This document shows, one piece after another, positions 25,035-35,120 of a stretch of 64,000 nucleotides of DNA. Numbering within the stretch: position 1 is the first letter of the stretch; each line of letters starts with the position of its first letter. Under the pieces are notes generated by a model that saw nothing but the letters and a program-made list of their open reading frames with translations, was not told the origin of the DNA and made no database searches. Source of the stretch: Toxotes chatareus (taxonomy: Eukaryota; Chordata; Actinopteri; Toxotidae); the NCBI GenBank assembly GCA_016801885.1, contig CM028898.1, positions 5,005,677-5,069,676 of the forward strand, given 5' to 3'. Position numbers and translations under genes: made by a program.

Positions 25035-28000
25035 GCTGAAATCTTTTTTTTTTTTTAATGGGTATAGTGCACTGTCACCCTGTAATACAAGTATGCATCT
25101 ATGAACAATAGTTTACAGTTTATCTCTAGCATAGCTGTGAAGACACATCTGCTCATGTGTCCCATCAGCTGTGGCCAAAGCAACCAAGGCCCTCAGAAGA
25201 TAAGACAGACAGTCTGATGGGTGAAGGAGGTAAACAGCCTTGATAAGAAGCTGTTGCCTTAGGTTCTCAGGGTCATTTTGTTACACACGTTCCTTCTTAG
25301 TAGGACAGAGGTATTGGGGTATCCAACACGAGTTAGGTAAAATGTGTGTTAATTTCATTTCAGGGAAGATGAAGAAGTTGGACTGAGCCAATCTGGCGAG
25401 TGGGGAGGCTGGAGAGTGATGACTTCATCCAAAAAAAACTTGGAGCACCCAATTGCCATCACGCCACAGTTCAGGTAGTTTGCGCAAATGAGAAACTGCA
25501 AGTGGTCACATAATGCAGAACACTGACCCACAAAAGTTATTCCTCACACCTGCTGCATTACCGTGCTATGCTCCATTCATTTACAACAGGAACAGTCTCT
25601 GTATGTAGGTGATGTGATTTTGTGAGGAGTCATTGTATTTGGACCTATAGCCATGTGGGTTTACTGACATGTGAGTCTGTTTTAAATACGCCCTGCCAAG
25701 GTCATTACACTTGTTAAATTATATTGCTCATGTCTTTTCTCCTTGATGCATCAAGCATCAATAAACACTCCTGCTTAAGAATCTGAAGATCTCCCAAAAA
25801 CGTCCTTCCGTACTTCCTTCAACTCACAAGACTTTCCTTCACACTAACTGTGTATTTGCCCTGCAACCCTCTGGCTATGATTTGTCCACTTTCCTTTTTA
25901 GCTCCAATCAAGCAGACGCAGCACTGCAGACACACACACACACACAGAGAAGGCTTCTAGAGGATGGCATTAATCATGTTTGTTCCCGTCATACTCTGTG
26001 AAACCATCACTTCCTCCACATTTGGGTCTAGTATTCCCCTCTCTGCGATTCTACAGTCAGTTTACATTCACATGGACATCTTGTTGACTTCAAAACACAT
26101 CCAGGATTCTGCTAAATATACCCCAGTGCTGCTCTCATTAAAGGCACAGTCCACACAAATGCAAAATTTATACACGTCAGGGTATACAAAGGAATAGCAC
26201 TTAGGTTTTTGGAGAGACTGGGCAATCTGCATTCCACCAGAACCATCACAGCTACTCATTTGTAAGTTGTATATGATAATTTAACACACACTAACCACAG
26301 ATCCAGCTAAGCTGCACAAGCCCCTAAAAGTCAGAAAAGATCATCTAAGCCCCCAGCACGCCATATCCTGTATTGATTTTACAAACACGCAGGGAGCAGA
26401 TGTTATTTGGCTCAGTTATACTCACACATCTTGGAATTCTTCCAGTGTCTTCTGTGGTGTGAAAACATTTAATAGGCCGATTATCTGCAGATTTATAAAA
26501 AAAAAAAAAAGTTATTACTCTGTCAGTCCAGAGGAGAGACTACAGGGTTCTAATGAATGACAATAACACCACCTCTGCAGCTGAACCAGCAGGGCCGACC
26601 GTCCGTCTGAAAGGCTCAGACTGCAGCGGCCTGAGCATCAATAATGAATAACAACAGGACATTCTCTACTTCAAAACACTACATAGAAAACATGACACAG
26701 CAGAGGAGCATTGTGGTAATCCTCAGGAAGTCCGGCTGTCAATCAAACATGGCGGGCAGCTTTTTGGATCGCTAATGTCTCTGCAGCAGAGAGCTGCAAG
26801 ATGGAAATTTACTTCTGTAAAAATCACATATTATACATTTTAATAGTGAAACAACCTTTTGTATTTAAAGCCAGATGTAAAGCCTGTTAGAAAGCTTATG
26901 TCTCACAGATGAAAATACACAGTCCCTAACGATATACAGAAACTTTAACTTACGTTCTTGTGGTTGACACATTTCATGAGCACCAGTTCCCTGTAGGCCC
27001 GTTTTGCATGTGTTTGATTCTGAAAGGGTCGGCTCAGCTTCTTGATGGCAACGTTCCTCCAAGTTGTGGTCATATGCTGAACTGGGGGGGGGGGGTGGGG
27101 GGGGAGTCAAATAAAACAAACAAACAAAAAAGAGTATCAAAAAGAGGAAAATAGTTTTTACACACGTTTGACCACTGATTTAACCCTTTGAATTCTTAAA
27201 CCACCGGTTGTTTGCAGCATGGCACCACAGTCTTTTTGATTCATCCACTATGAGTTGCCACAGTAAAACATTTTCAAGTCCAAAACATACAAGGTCTTTA
27301 ACATGTTAAAAGTTCTAGATCTAAAGTCCAGCTGAAATAACACTTTACCAGTCAGTTTTCAGAGCTATCAATCAGTCCACCACTGGAACGATGGACATGC
27401 AAACAACGCAATCACGGCACAGCTGTTCATATGATAGAAGATCGTTATCATATACAGGAACCAATCCTGACATAGATCTGAGTGATCCTGGGATTCAGAT
27501 TCAAATGTTTTGACTCCCACCCTCCCCCTAATCCTCTCCCATCTACAGCAATACACCAGGAACACAATACCATGCTGCACAGTCAACAGATACTACATTA
27601 TGCATTGATTTCCGTGTTGTCTGCAACTCCTCATCTAACATTGGATGTCATCAACCTTCAGAGCCAAAGGCTGGCAGAGTCTGAGCACTGCATCAGTAGC
27701 TTCTGTCCAGTGTTTGCCCATCTGACAGCTTCTATGAGGAAAGTTTAATCCTGAAGTTGAACAATCAATAACAGGAGGTAAAGGCTAATGTTGTTCAAAG
27801 AAGGTCTGGATCATGATTTAAGATGTGAAAAGTTGCAGTAAACTGATGTAATGTGAACACTATCACACTAAGAGTGATACTGAAACATTATTTCAGTAAG
27901 TTTTTTAACATGTTTGTGTGAGAAACACACAAAATGACTAAATGATCTTCACTCAAGGTCCAATTACTAGCAATTTCAGAGCTTTCAACCACATCTAATG

Positions 28001-28282
28001 ATGGTCAGCAGCAGAAGGGAGCAGACTGCTGTCCTCAAGTAATCTAAGTACAAATGCCTTTTGCTTATGAAAACCATGTGATGCAGTTGAAAGCACCAGA
28101 AAAAGTGAGTGAATTCATTTTCACATGCAATATATATTTTTTCTTTTTCCTTTGACTCACCAGACGATTCCCTGTGCTCCGGATCCGATGGGCCTGAGGT
28201 TCTGGTAGCGCTTTAAAACCATAAAAGTCGAATCGCCCACATCTATACTGTAGTACTCCTTTTCACGCTTGTTCCGGTTCAT
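14989..28282 (-). CDS. mapk8: mitogen-activated protein kinase 8 (JNK1)
   Basis: This is the stress-activated Ser/Thr kinase that phosphorylates c-Jun and other targets in the MKK4/7 pathway. Minus-strand coding exons in order are 28282-28161, 27081-26954, 26484-26426, 24481-24343, 22469-22304, then either 21462-21391 or 20409-20338, then 19495-19313, 17886-17762, 16864-16801, 16008-15931 and 15266-14989. The ATG has a good context (caccATGa). The Gly loop GSGAQGIVC, catalytic HRDLKPSN, DFGLA, the TPY activation motif ([14 protein letters not shown]) and the JNK end GPLGCCR are all present. The exons sum to 1,414 nt. Two nucleotides are missing from the exon 27081-26954; with them the frame would be 472 codons including stop. 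The C-terminal tail is longer than in human JNK1. Whether this locus is fish mapk8a or mapk8b I cannot tell. Confidence 0.95.
15267..15276 (-). promoter_or_regulatory. mapk8: tandem alternative 3' splice sites before the last mapk8 exon
   Basis: On the minus strand the sequence is cctgcag|tgtag|aagag|ctcc, with AG acceptors ending at 15277, 15272 and 15267. The previous exon ends in phase 1 (ata g). Only the acceptor ending at 15267 continues into the long tail ending GPLGCCR. The strongest-looking site (cctgcag, 15277) gives Val then stop, a protein of about 380 residues. The middle one gives a short alternative tail. In human MAPK8 an acceptor shift of a few bases makes the p54 and p46 forms in the same place. 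Confidence 0.65.
15402..15930 (-). other. mapk8: last mapk8 intron, central part
   Basis: This lies in the intron between the exons 16008-15931 and 15266-14989. It contains a CA repeat at 15411-15434 and no supportable exon. Open frames on both strands (e.g. 15446-15835) show no family resemblance. Confidence 0.5.
16972..17070 (+). repeat. teleost 'gctgcaactaacgattatttt' repeat fragment
   Basis: Read as agagctgcagatatgactg, then ttttcattactgattgattt and ttaattgattatttgttttg. This is a degenerate copy of a repeat with ATCGATTAAT-type motifs that is frequent in fish introns. A reverse copy is at 23715-23800. Recognition is from memory of the family. Confidence 0.45.
18195..18398. repeat. candidate MITE with ttaaagg ends
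   Basis: The left end is tttaaaggtcccctatggga and the right end is cacattgtgcctttaag. The terminal TTTAAAGG motifs are inverted with respect to each other. The element lies in a mapk8 intron. Similar AAAGGTCCCCTAT elements are common in fish. The boundaries are approximate. Confidence 0.45.
19313..19495 (-). CDS. mapk8: mapk8 constitutive exon after the mutually exclusive pair
   Basis: The exon is 183 bp, reads (C/T)AT-ATC-GAC-CAG-TGG, and includes [20 protein letters not shown]. Its acceptor (atcataag) has no polypyrimidine tract. A U12-like branch sequence, ttttcttaatg (minus strand, 19519-19509), lies about 15 nt upstream. That fits the GTATCCTT donors of both preceding alternative exons. 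Confidence 0.9.
19496..19520 (-). promoter_or_regulatory. mapk8: U12-type branch site and acceptor
   Basis: On the minus strand the intron ends ttttcttaatgctttaatcataag-type. The TTTTCTTAAT segment resembles the U12 branch consensus TTCCTTAAC. The branch adenosines (19511-19512) are about 15 nt from the exon, in the narrow range used by the minor spliceosome. There is no pyrimidine tract. Confidence 0.75.
19972..20002. repeat. T15-G16 homopolymer block
   Basis: Fifteen T are followed directly by sixteen G in a mapk8 intron. The G run could form a quadruplex on this strand. The exact lengths may be unreliable in any assembly. Confidence 0.9.
20338..20409 (-). CDS. mapk8: mapk8 alternative exon, beta type
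   Basis: The exon is 72 bp and encodes [20 protein letters not shown] then PGTD, completing to H with the next exon (FPGTDHIDQW). This matches the JNK1-beta class. The acceptor (ttcatttttcag) is U2-type. The donor GTATCCTTGAG is the U12 consensus. It lies downstream of the alpha exon, has the same length and phase, and is used instead of it. The segment sits just after the activation loop and influences substrate and docking preference in JNKs. Confidence 0.9.
21391..21462 (-). CDS. mapk8: mapk8 alternative exon, alpha type
   Basis: The exon is 72 bp and encodes [20 protein letters not shown] then PGRD, completing to Y (FPGRDYIDQW). This matches the JNK1-alpha class. The acceptor (gcgcatatgtag, with an upstream pyrimidine tract) is U2-type. 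The donor GTATCCTTGAG is identical over 11 bases to that of the beta exon. Its length and phase equal those of the beta exon, so either can join 22304 to 19495 in frame but both together cannot. Confidence 0.9.
21660..21882 (-). repeat. teleost MITE, copy B (reverse of the 7506 family)
   Basis: The reverse complement begins ttaaaggagtagttcagc, attttgggaaatagg and continues with gttagcttagcataaag and gaaacagctag. These are hallmarks of the family seen at 7506-7860. It lies in the mapk8 intron between the alpha exon and the TPY exon. Confidence 0.6.
22304..22469 (-). CDS. mapk8: mapk8 catalytic and activation-loop exon
   Basis: The exon is 166 bp, starts DLKPSNIVV, passes through [14 protein letters not shown] and the dual phosphorylation motif TPY, and ends before the V shared with the alternative exons. 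Its donor is a U2-type GTGAGT. The fish-type TAATGLL in place of mammalian TAGTSFM supports a teleost origin. Confidence 0.92.
22500..24342 (-). other. mapk8: mapk8 intron
   Basis: There is no exon. The intron contains a TG-rich block (23392-23420) and a degenerate 'cgattaatc' repeat (23715-23800). Near 24015 a gaactattcctttaa motif resembles the end of the 7506 MITE family. Confidence 0.5.
23715..23800 (-). repeat. teleost 'cgattaatc' repeat fragment, reverse
   Basis: Contains catttttcactattttatag and acaattaatagattaatcc, the reverse-orientation form of the repeat seen at 16972-17070. Degenerate, boundaries approximate. Confidence 0.4.
24500..26425 (-). other. mapk8: mapk8 intron
   Basis: This lies between the exon 26484-26426 and the exon 24481-24343. 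It holds a CA/TA microsatellite (about 25003-25034) and no supportable gene. The open frame 25964-26197 shows no resemblance to a protein. Confidence 0.5.
26954..27081 (-). pseudogene. mapk8: mapk8 exon with 2-nt deficit (frame break)
   Basis: The exon begins by completing Cys and reads SAYDHNLE. The JNK sequence [19 protein letters not shown] continues in a different frame, where the ATP-binding Lys of VAIKK lies. The exon is 128 bp, whereas phase and homology require 130. The deficit maps to minus-strand ttggaggaac (plus 27053-27062), where ttggagaggaac would be in frame. That is a loss of one AG (CT on the plus strand) in a dinucleotide run. Everything else in the gene is intact, so an assembly or sequencing error, or a heterozygous allele, is as likely as a real lesion. 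'Pseudogene' here marks only the broken exon. Confidence 0.75.
27084..27104. repeat. mapk8: G12-T-G8 run at a mapk8 acceptor
   Basis: On the minus strand this is an almost pure C tract directly before the CAG acceptor of the 26954-27081 exon, where a polypyrimidine tract is expected. A run of this kind is prone to sequencing error and lies within 30 bases of the frame break. Confidence 0.85.
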
Positions 28283-28341
28283 GGTGAAGCCTTGGACGAA
28301 CGCTGTGACTGGGCATCCAAGTGGAGCTGTCCTCTCAAGAC
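28161..28341 (-). CDS. mapk8: first coding exon of mapk8 with 5' UTR part
   Basis: The acceptor ctctgcag precedes 28341. 28341-28283 is 5' UTR and 28282-28161 encodes [20 protein letters not shown] onward to GSGAQGIV plus two bases of Cys. The MNRNKREK start is typical of fish JNK1. The donor is GTGAGT. A short overlapping upstream ORF lies at 28316-28263. Confidence 0.9.
28263..28316 (-). CDS. overlapping upstream ORF in mapk8 leader (17 codons)
   Basis: An ATG in the 5' UTR (28316-28314) opens a frame of 17 codons plus TGA that overlaps the true mapk8 start out of frame. It could reduce initiation at mapk8. Its context (ttggATGc) is weak and there is no sign that the peptide itself matters. 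Confidence 0.35.
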   Translation of the reverse strand: MPSHSVRPRLHHEPEQA

Positions 28342-30444
28342 CTGCAGAGCGTGAAGAGAGGTTTTGTCAATTTTTTTTCCCAAACATTTTCACGTTTTGG
28401 TTTCACACTTTCCATCTTGGTTTCAAATTCATACTTTATACTTTGTATGCTTTTTTAAAGCATATAGCTGCCATCTACAAAATATTTTTGTTAATGTGGT
28501 CAAAAGATTTATGAGAACCATTCTTGTTATCAGCATAGGGACCATTTCATTATTCTGTTATCAAGCATTATATAGAAATGTCGACTATTTTAGATTTAAG
28601 GAATAAATATCTGAAATTCTGGCTGTCAAACCTTGCACTGTCCCTCAAGTGGCATTATGACATACATTTGTGGAAAACTAATGTTTAACATGGCAGGTGA
28701 ACAGGTCCTGTCAACATGGTACTGACATTAAATCAAGTGTTTGGGACCAGTGAAGCTCTGCTGTTACACTGCTCAGATAGCAGATGTGTCCATCACTACA
28801 GGCAGCCTGGCACAGCTTATACCCTCATCACTGCAATCAGTTAATTAAAATCAAACACTCCCAAGGTTGGTATTTTCTGGGTACCTCGTGTAATTAATGT
28901 TAAACACCATTATCTGCATTTCCTTTTTTTTTTTTTTTTTGTTTAAATCTCATCTTATTGCCTCTTTCAACCAATTACAGCCTTGATTTAACACCAAGTT
29001 TATCACACAAGTCATTCATTAGAAACTCAAACCTGCCATGCTTCCAAAAGTGAGGTTCATCAATTATAATGACTACTAAGCCTCTGAAACACATCATATA
29101 GCCCAGAGGAGCTGTCCAGTATATAAAAACCAAAGGTCAGGGAGATGGAGTGATGATCCAGGCGGAAAGAGGGACAGAGAGGAAGCAGGAAGCTGGGTTT
29201 CATGCTGGGTATAAAGACGACGAAATCATTAGAGGAATTTGGAACATCGTGGTGAGGAGGTCGGCTCTGTGATGATAGCTGTACGTTCCACGGACCATGA
29301 CCTGACCTCTGAATGTTTCTGACTACTGCCAGCCCACCCCCAACCTTTCAGTATCAGTTAGCCTTTCCTTCTCGTCTCTTCGCTCTCCTCTCCACTACGT
29401 TCTTTGTTCTATTCTTGGCTGAGCTGCCCTTCAGACCTTTACTCTTTTCTTCTATTTTGCGTTTTCTCTTCACCTCACATGGCTGCAGTCTAGACCACCT
29501 GAGTTAAGTCCGATTCAATTCGGAGACCAGGTCCAAGGGAGTTTAGATCCTATTTAAAAGGTCAGTAAACACCACTTGCTCTGTTATGAGACATATTTCT
29601 TTTTCTTGGCTAAAATCGTGACAAGGTCAAGACACCAGAAGGCAATCTTTATATTGGACTCAAATACTGCAGCCATGCCACCTCGCCTGCCTTCCTCTGT
29701 GCCTCCTCCTCCTCTCCTCGCCTTGTTTCATCCTCCCTTCGTCTCCTCTCTTCTCTCCTGCCTTCCTCTCTTTGACTCTGATCATAACGTCATCTTCCCT
29801 CTCCTGCTGGGGAAGCTTGTCGACAGTCTGCAGCTGAGCCAGGCGATGCAGAGGTACAGGGATGAATGAAAGGTTCACAAAAGAGCCTGAATTCAGTTCT
29901 TTTATTTAACAGCAAGAGGTGTGCTGCCAAATGTTTGGCAAAAAGACACAAAAAGACATATACTCGAGCAAACACTCACACTTCCAAATGCAGAAACACA
30001 TATAAACACAATTATGATTACACTTACTGAACAAATTCAAATGCATTCATTCAGATTTGTCTTTTGATGGTGGCCAGCCATTGTCACTCTGCGATTGTGT
30101 TAGCCTGTTTCCCCTTAGCCTAACCTGCACCCAACCTTATCTCTAACCCCAACCAGTCATCTTCTGAGAGGCTTCGCCTGACCCCCACCTAACCCTAACC
30201 CCAACCCCCGCCAGTGATCTCTGCTACACCAAACCAAATCCTACCTGAGGCCTAAGTCCAACCACTGAGGGCAGCTCTAATGGAAAGGAAACATGATCTG
30301 AAGGGGGGAAAGACTTTGTTAGACACAAGTCAGGTTTCTTCCAGCAGGGCGTGATTTTCACTCCATCTCAATATAGAACACACACTTTTTGCTGCTTATG
30401 CCGACATGAACTGATGTGTTATTTTTAAAGTTAGCTCTGTGATA

Positions 30445-30515
30445 GTCTGGCGATGTATCGAGGGTGTACCCTGCCTCTCGCCTGGGTCCAGGATGGATGG
30501 ATGGATGGATGGATT
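30445..30515 (+). repeat. fragment of interspersed repeat ending in (ggat)n
   Basis: The string gtctggcgatgtatcgaggg, then tgtaccctgcctctcgcc and (ggat)5 resembles the 3' end of L2/SINE-type elements in fish, which contain gacctgtccagggtgtaccc. It is truncated, with no target duplication seen. Confidence 0.4.
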
Positions 30516-33500
30516 TTAAAGTTATTTAAAGTTATTTATTTAGATTAACAGGTGATAGGTTAACACGTATTCACATAATACCTCATCCTTGTTTTGCAAA
30601 GATATCTATTAAGTCATTAACTCCAAAGATGTTCCCAAAGGCTTGTCTTTTTAAAGATAAACTGAAGTGTTTGCTGTAAACCGCCTGGGTGCTGCACCCT
30701 GCTGTCACAACTGAGTTCCACCTTTGTCGTTCTGTCAACATAGCTTTATTAACTATGTTATAACAACCCTTAATACAGATGGAAACATTTCTGTAGTGTC
30801 TCTTAAAACCATAAGTTTAAAGTGTAAAAAGACTGAATTAAAGTTGAAAGTAGCTCTACTTTACTTTTTCATTATCACGTCACCGAGATTAAACCTCATG
30901 CAACGGCCTGTACTCCATTTAACAGTGTTCCCTCACCTTGTCTAGTGTTTTGTCATGTGATTACTTAACTGTAGCTGTATATATAACATTCCCATTTTTC
31001 TGTATTTCCATACTATTCAGTCTGATATTGCATGTTGTCAAATTTATGTTGCCACATCCAATTTAATTAACTCTTGCTGATTTATAAGCAGTCACACCTT
31101 ACAGAGGATACTTCAAACCCCCTTTCTTAGAATCTTTAGGCTGATCATCTGCCATTTGTATGTGGCTGCACCGATTTCAGAAATAATGTGAGCACTACTA
31201 ACATGCAGAAAATGTCATTTGGTAAATCAAATATAGGCCACACTGGAGCAGAGACAGTGCATGTACTCACGCTCATACCAAGTACATGCAGGTCTATCTA
31301 TAACCTGCAGAATATGTGTAAACTGATGTTAGGCTTCAGTGTATGGTGTGACATGATATTCTCTCCCATGCGAAGACAGAGCCGTATATCAGTGTGACGG
31401 TGAGACCGAATGTGAAAACGGGACTGAGCAACACGACAGAGTGTGTCAGGCTGTCAACACAATTCAGCTGTTAGGATGCAGAGAAAGGTGCATGTGCGGC
31501 GCTCCCTCACACTGTGGTCGGGCTGCACATGAATAAATGGCTGTGTGTGAGAAAGCTGTTGGCTCAGTAATCAAGCGTGTTATGTGTGTTTGTACGTTGA
31601 CTACAGCAATATTTTATCTATGTGACAATCACATGACACTCTCAGGGGTCAAAGGTCATTCAGATCTATTGGTAATCCTTCCACAATACTGCAGCTCTAT
31701 AACGTATATACACATACAGCACATACTGAGGTATCGCAGTCGCAGCAGCATCACAGATTGATGGCTGCAAGCAAATAACGCCTCTGACAACCAGACAGAA
31801 AAAGACAGATAACTATGTCAGAAAGTGTCAGATGCGGATTTTTTTTTTTTTTTTTTAAACAAGTGACGACGCATTAGCCTTTGCAGTCCTTTCCAGATTT
31901 ACACTGCCCTCTTCCCCACGGCTGTCCATCACTCCATCTCTGCTGGGAGCTGATCTGTCTCCAACGGGCTGTTCCAGGTCCGCTCCTCTTTCGCTCAGAA
32001 CGCCGTCACTCTACCGTGTAGACTCTTGCAAATATCAAACAGATCCGTGTTATCTGGGCAATCGTGATTGAGTCCACTAGCTATTTGGGACAGTCGGATT
32101 TTATCAGTGCACCGCTCACACTCAGCCAAAGTAATGGCTGCTGATAAGAGCCCGTAAGGGCACAGTGTATGCCAAACATTAGTACCAGTAAAGGCCATAA
32201 ACCACATTTCTCTCCTGACTGTCTGCAGGGGTATTTCTGCTCAGTCTACCATTAATCTTAGCTAATGTGCACATCGTAAAAGAAGACTCAACTAGGAAAT
32301 ATCCTGGGCTACCAAACCATTGTTGCCATGAGCACTGATTTTGTTTTGGTATCAAAAGTCCAATAGTTAGACCTAAAGGATCAACACTTCGTCAGAGGAA
32401 ATCTTCCCAAGCAATGAATGAGAAAATCTGACCCGGGGCCTGGCTACTTTATGCAGATTTATACCAACATGTATTAAATTTGCTGTTTATCTTTGTACAA
32501 TTTATTGAACAAAACTGATTTTCTATTTGCAGTTTTTATAATTCTTGGTCTTTTTTCTGAATTTATTACAGTTATAATTGTTTGTTGTCCTGTCGCCCAA
32601 CCCTAAATTCAGTTGTGCTTGTAAATTTTGTCAACAAGACTGATTTGAACAGCTTGGTGAGGTGTTAGCATGAAACATATTTGCACAAGGATAGAAAAAC
32701 AACAAATGAAACATCACATCTTTCAAGAGGGAATCTGAACATGGTGCGAAGCTGTAGAAAGAAATGAGAGTCACGACTCTTTCTCAAGGAAACTGCCTTT
32801 GCCCTCACCCATGACTGCCTGAGCTGTGGCATGCTGTTTTGTTTGTTTGTATTATTTGCGTCAGGGCTGATCTTGGCCGCCAGGTGAGAGCAGGCCAACC
32901 AGCACATGCCGCAGTGTAGCCTGTTTTTATAGCAAATAATAACTCCACATACCAAGGCAAAGCATGGCATACACCTGCAAGTGCTGTAAGTTGACCTGTT
33001 AATGGAGTTTGGACACAAAGAGCCACACATTCAATTTTAGCATGAGGGCACTGAGAAACCAACTGACAGAGAAAAAGTAAAATTATCTAATACTTAAAAT
33101 CAGAAGGCCCCAGATTCTGCCAGTAGACGGGATTCATAATCCCATCTCTGCAGGCCACCTTTCACGTTTGGTGCAGGAATCAGATTTCTTGGTGCTTTTG
33201 GCTGACCACTGCTTTTCTCTTGGCAGACTGTTCAGTAAACCTCGCTAGCAATGTGCAGTACACTCTGCGAGCTGCATCACCCAAATATGACTACAGGAAG
33301 ACGTTAGTTACAGTCAACATACATGAGCTGGACGAGCACAAGCTTCAAATCTGGACAGTCTCAGCCTAGCCCACCTGGCTAGGCCAGACCAAGTTGTTGA
33401 TATCACTGATAATTAGATGGATTACAAAACATCACAGTTGATCTCCTGGCCCGATAACTCACATTATTATAGAGGTAGAGGCTGTTGCCTGTCCATTTGA

Positions 33501-34124
33501 TTGCAGCAACAAGCCAAACTGCAACATTATGCAATTGCCAAGTAAGGGTATATACACTCACCTTTCAATTTGCAAGTCAGGGAGACATTAGCATCCATAT
33601 AAATAACATAAAAACCACATTAACAGAAAGACTGCAGTCTTGTCTATAGCCATATATTAACATCTTATCTGTTCAGTGTCATTGAACTAACAGATGCTGC
33701 TACAGCACAGTAGCCAGTGTAAACCCTCCTATGCCCACTTTACAGTGCAGGAATTGAGTTTACTCACCTTCCAAGCTAATAGAAATATATACGAGATCAT
33801 TTCATAACAGTAAATACCAGCAAACAGGCGCTAGGCAAAAAAAAACAAAAAAAAAAAAAAACATGGTGCATTCAAAGTGGTCTCTGTTTACATGCAGGAT
33901 GTTATTATCTCTAAGTGACCACAGACCGGGTGTCACCGGGTTTTACTTCAACCTTTCACCAGTTGTATGACTGGCAACACCACCCGGTTCACAGTTTACA
34001 GTGTAGGCAGTGCTAATGTATGTAGCGCCGACACAGGTTACAGTAAGTGTGTGCTCTCCCAGTGTAGCCACTCAGTCTGGTTGCCTTTTCCCAGTTAGGC
34101 CAGACCTGTCCTGCCTACTGTGGT

Positions 34125-34125
<1 letters not shown>

Positions 34126-34166
<41 letters not shown>
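34126..34166. repeat. (CA)n microsatellite
   Basis: About 20 uninterrupted CA units just inside the presumed mapk8 first intron. Confidence 0.95.
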
Positions 34167-34168
<2 letters not shown>

Positions 34169-34297
34169 ACGTTATAGTAACACCTATTCACAGTAACGCG
34201 TGTGACCCACATTTCTCTGTCACCATCCGCCGACGACTGACAACAACACGTCAAACATGTCTCACAGAGACAAATAAAATCCATATGTCGAGCTCAC

Positions 34298-34620
34298 CCC
34301 TCTCCCGTTAATTCCAACAGTGTCGACCCGCAGTCGCCGTCCGCTGCCTGCTGGAGACACAACCCGGCCGTTTTCTTTTTCTTTCTTTCTTTCTTCTTTA
34401 TTTTTTTATTTATTTATTTTTTAAAAGAAAAACAGCACTTTAATCCCCTTTTTTTTAATCCTCCGGATATAGTCCCGTTTCTCTCACACTAGCAGGCCGG
34501 GATCACCGCAAAATACATGTGTAGCGGCTCCTACGTAACCTAATCTTTGTGCTTCCGTGACACAAGCAGTTTCTGCCATTTCATACCGACGTCGTCGGAA
34601 GCTTGCGATGTTTCCTCGGC
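34298..34620 (-). promoter_or_regulatory. mapk8: probable mapk8 promoter / noncoding first exon
   Basis: A good donor, gggGTGAGC, on the minus strand ends a possible noncoding exon at 34298. The stretch up to about 34620 is richer in CpG than its surroundings (cgacccgcagtcgccgtccg, gacgtcgtcgg). It is in the right place for the 5' end of mapk8. The start site is not determined, and a polypyrimidine tract (34374-34440) interrupts it. Confidence 0.45.
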
Positions 34621-35015
34621 TGCACAATGAGCACCAGGGGGACGTTCAAGACCGCCTGCGCGTTCCCGGCAGCCCCTACGCGAAAGCGGAAGCGTCGGTT
34701 TCGCAACGTTTTGAAACGACGGTGCATGAAACGGGAAAACGCAAATATTACACTTATGTACAGGTGTATTTTAAAAACTGTTTTCAAATACATAATATAC
34801 ATATACATGTACAAACGGTATGTAAATGTTTTTGTTACTGAGGTAACACGCAAGATCGTATGTTTTTTTTATAACAGCTGAGAAATATAATTTGGCACTC
34901 AAACTTTTATATACATTAATGTGTATAGGTTATAAGTTAGCTAATATATAGCATATAATATATAAAAATTGGAGAGCAAATGGGAGTTCCCTCTTTTATT
35001 TAGTAATTTGTTTAG

Positions 35016-35120
35016 TTTTTTTTTTTTGTTTGTTTGTTTGTTTTTGTTTTTGTTTTTGTTTGTTTTTTTTTTTTTTTTTTTTTTTTTTTGTTTTGTTTTT
35101 TTTTTTTTTTTTTTTTTTTT
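35016..35120. repeat. T-rich low-complexity tract (A-tail like on minus strand)
   Basis: About 100 bases of T with sporadic G. On the minus strand this is cctaataaaatgc followed by A runs with CAAA interruptions, which looks like a poly(A) signal plus decayed tail of a retroposed sequence. No body of a retrocopy is recognised. Confidence 0.6.

Larger units (their letters stand above)
28342..34297 (-). other. mapk8: first intron of mapk8 (leader intron)
   Basis: About 6 kb lie between the presumed noncoding first exon and the ATG exon. I see no coding exon. It holds an A/T homopolymer (28923-28940), a pyrimidine-rich stretch (29680-29800), a CTAACCC-like low-complexity patch (30120-30215) and a LINE/SINE-tail-like fragment with GGAT repeats (30445-30515). 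Confidence 0.5.

Noticed and set aside
26865..27140. Minus-strand frame containing [17 protein letters not shown] as an alternative JNK reading
   Set aside because: After NLEE this frame loses all JNK similarity, while [13 protein letters not shown] continues in another frame. This reflects the 2-nt deficit, not a new protein.
34557..34881. Overlapping open frames on both strands upstream of mapk8
   Set aside because: The region is CpG-richer promoter-like DNA. The frames show no domain, no conserved wording and no splice context.
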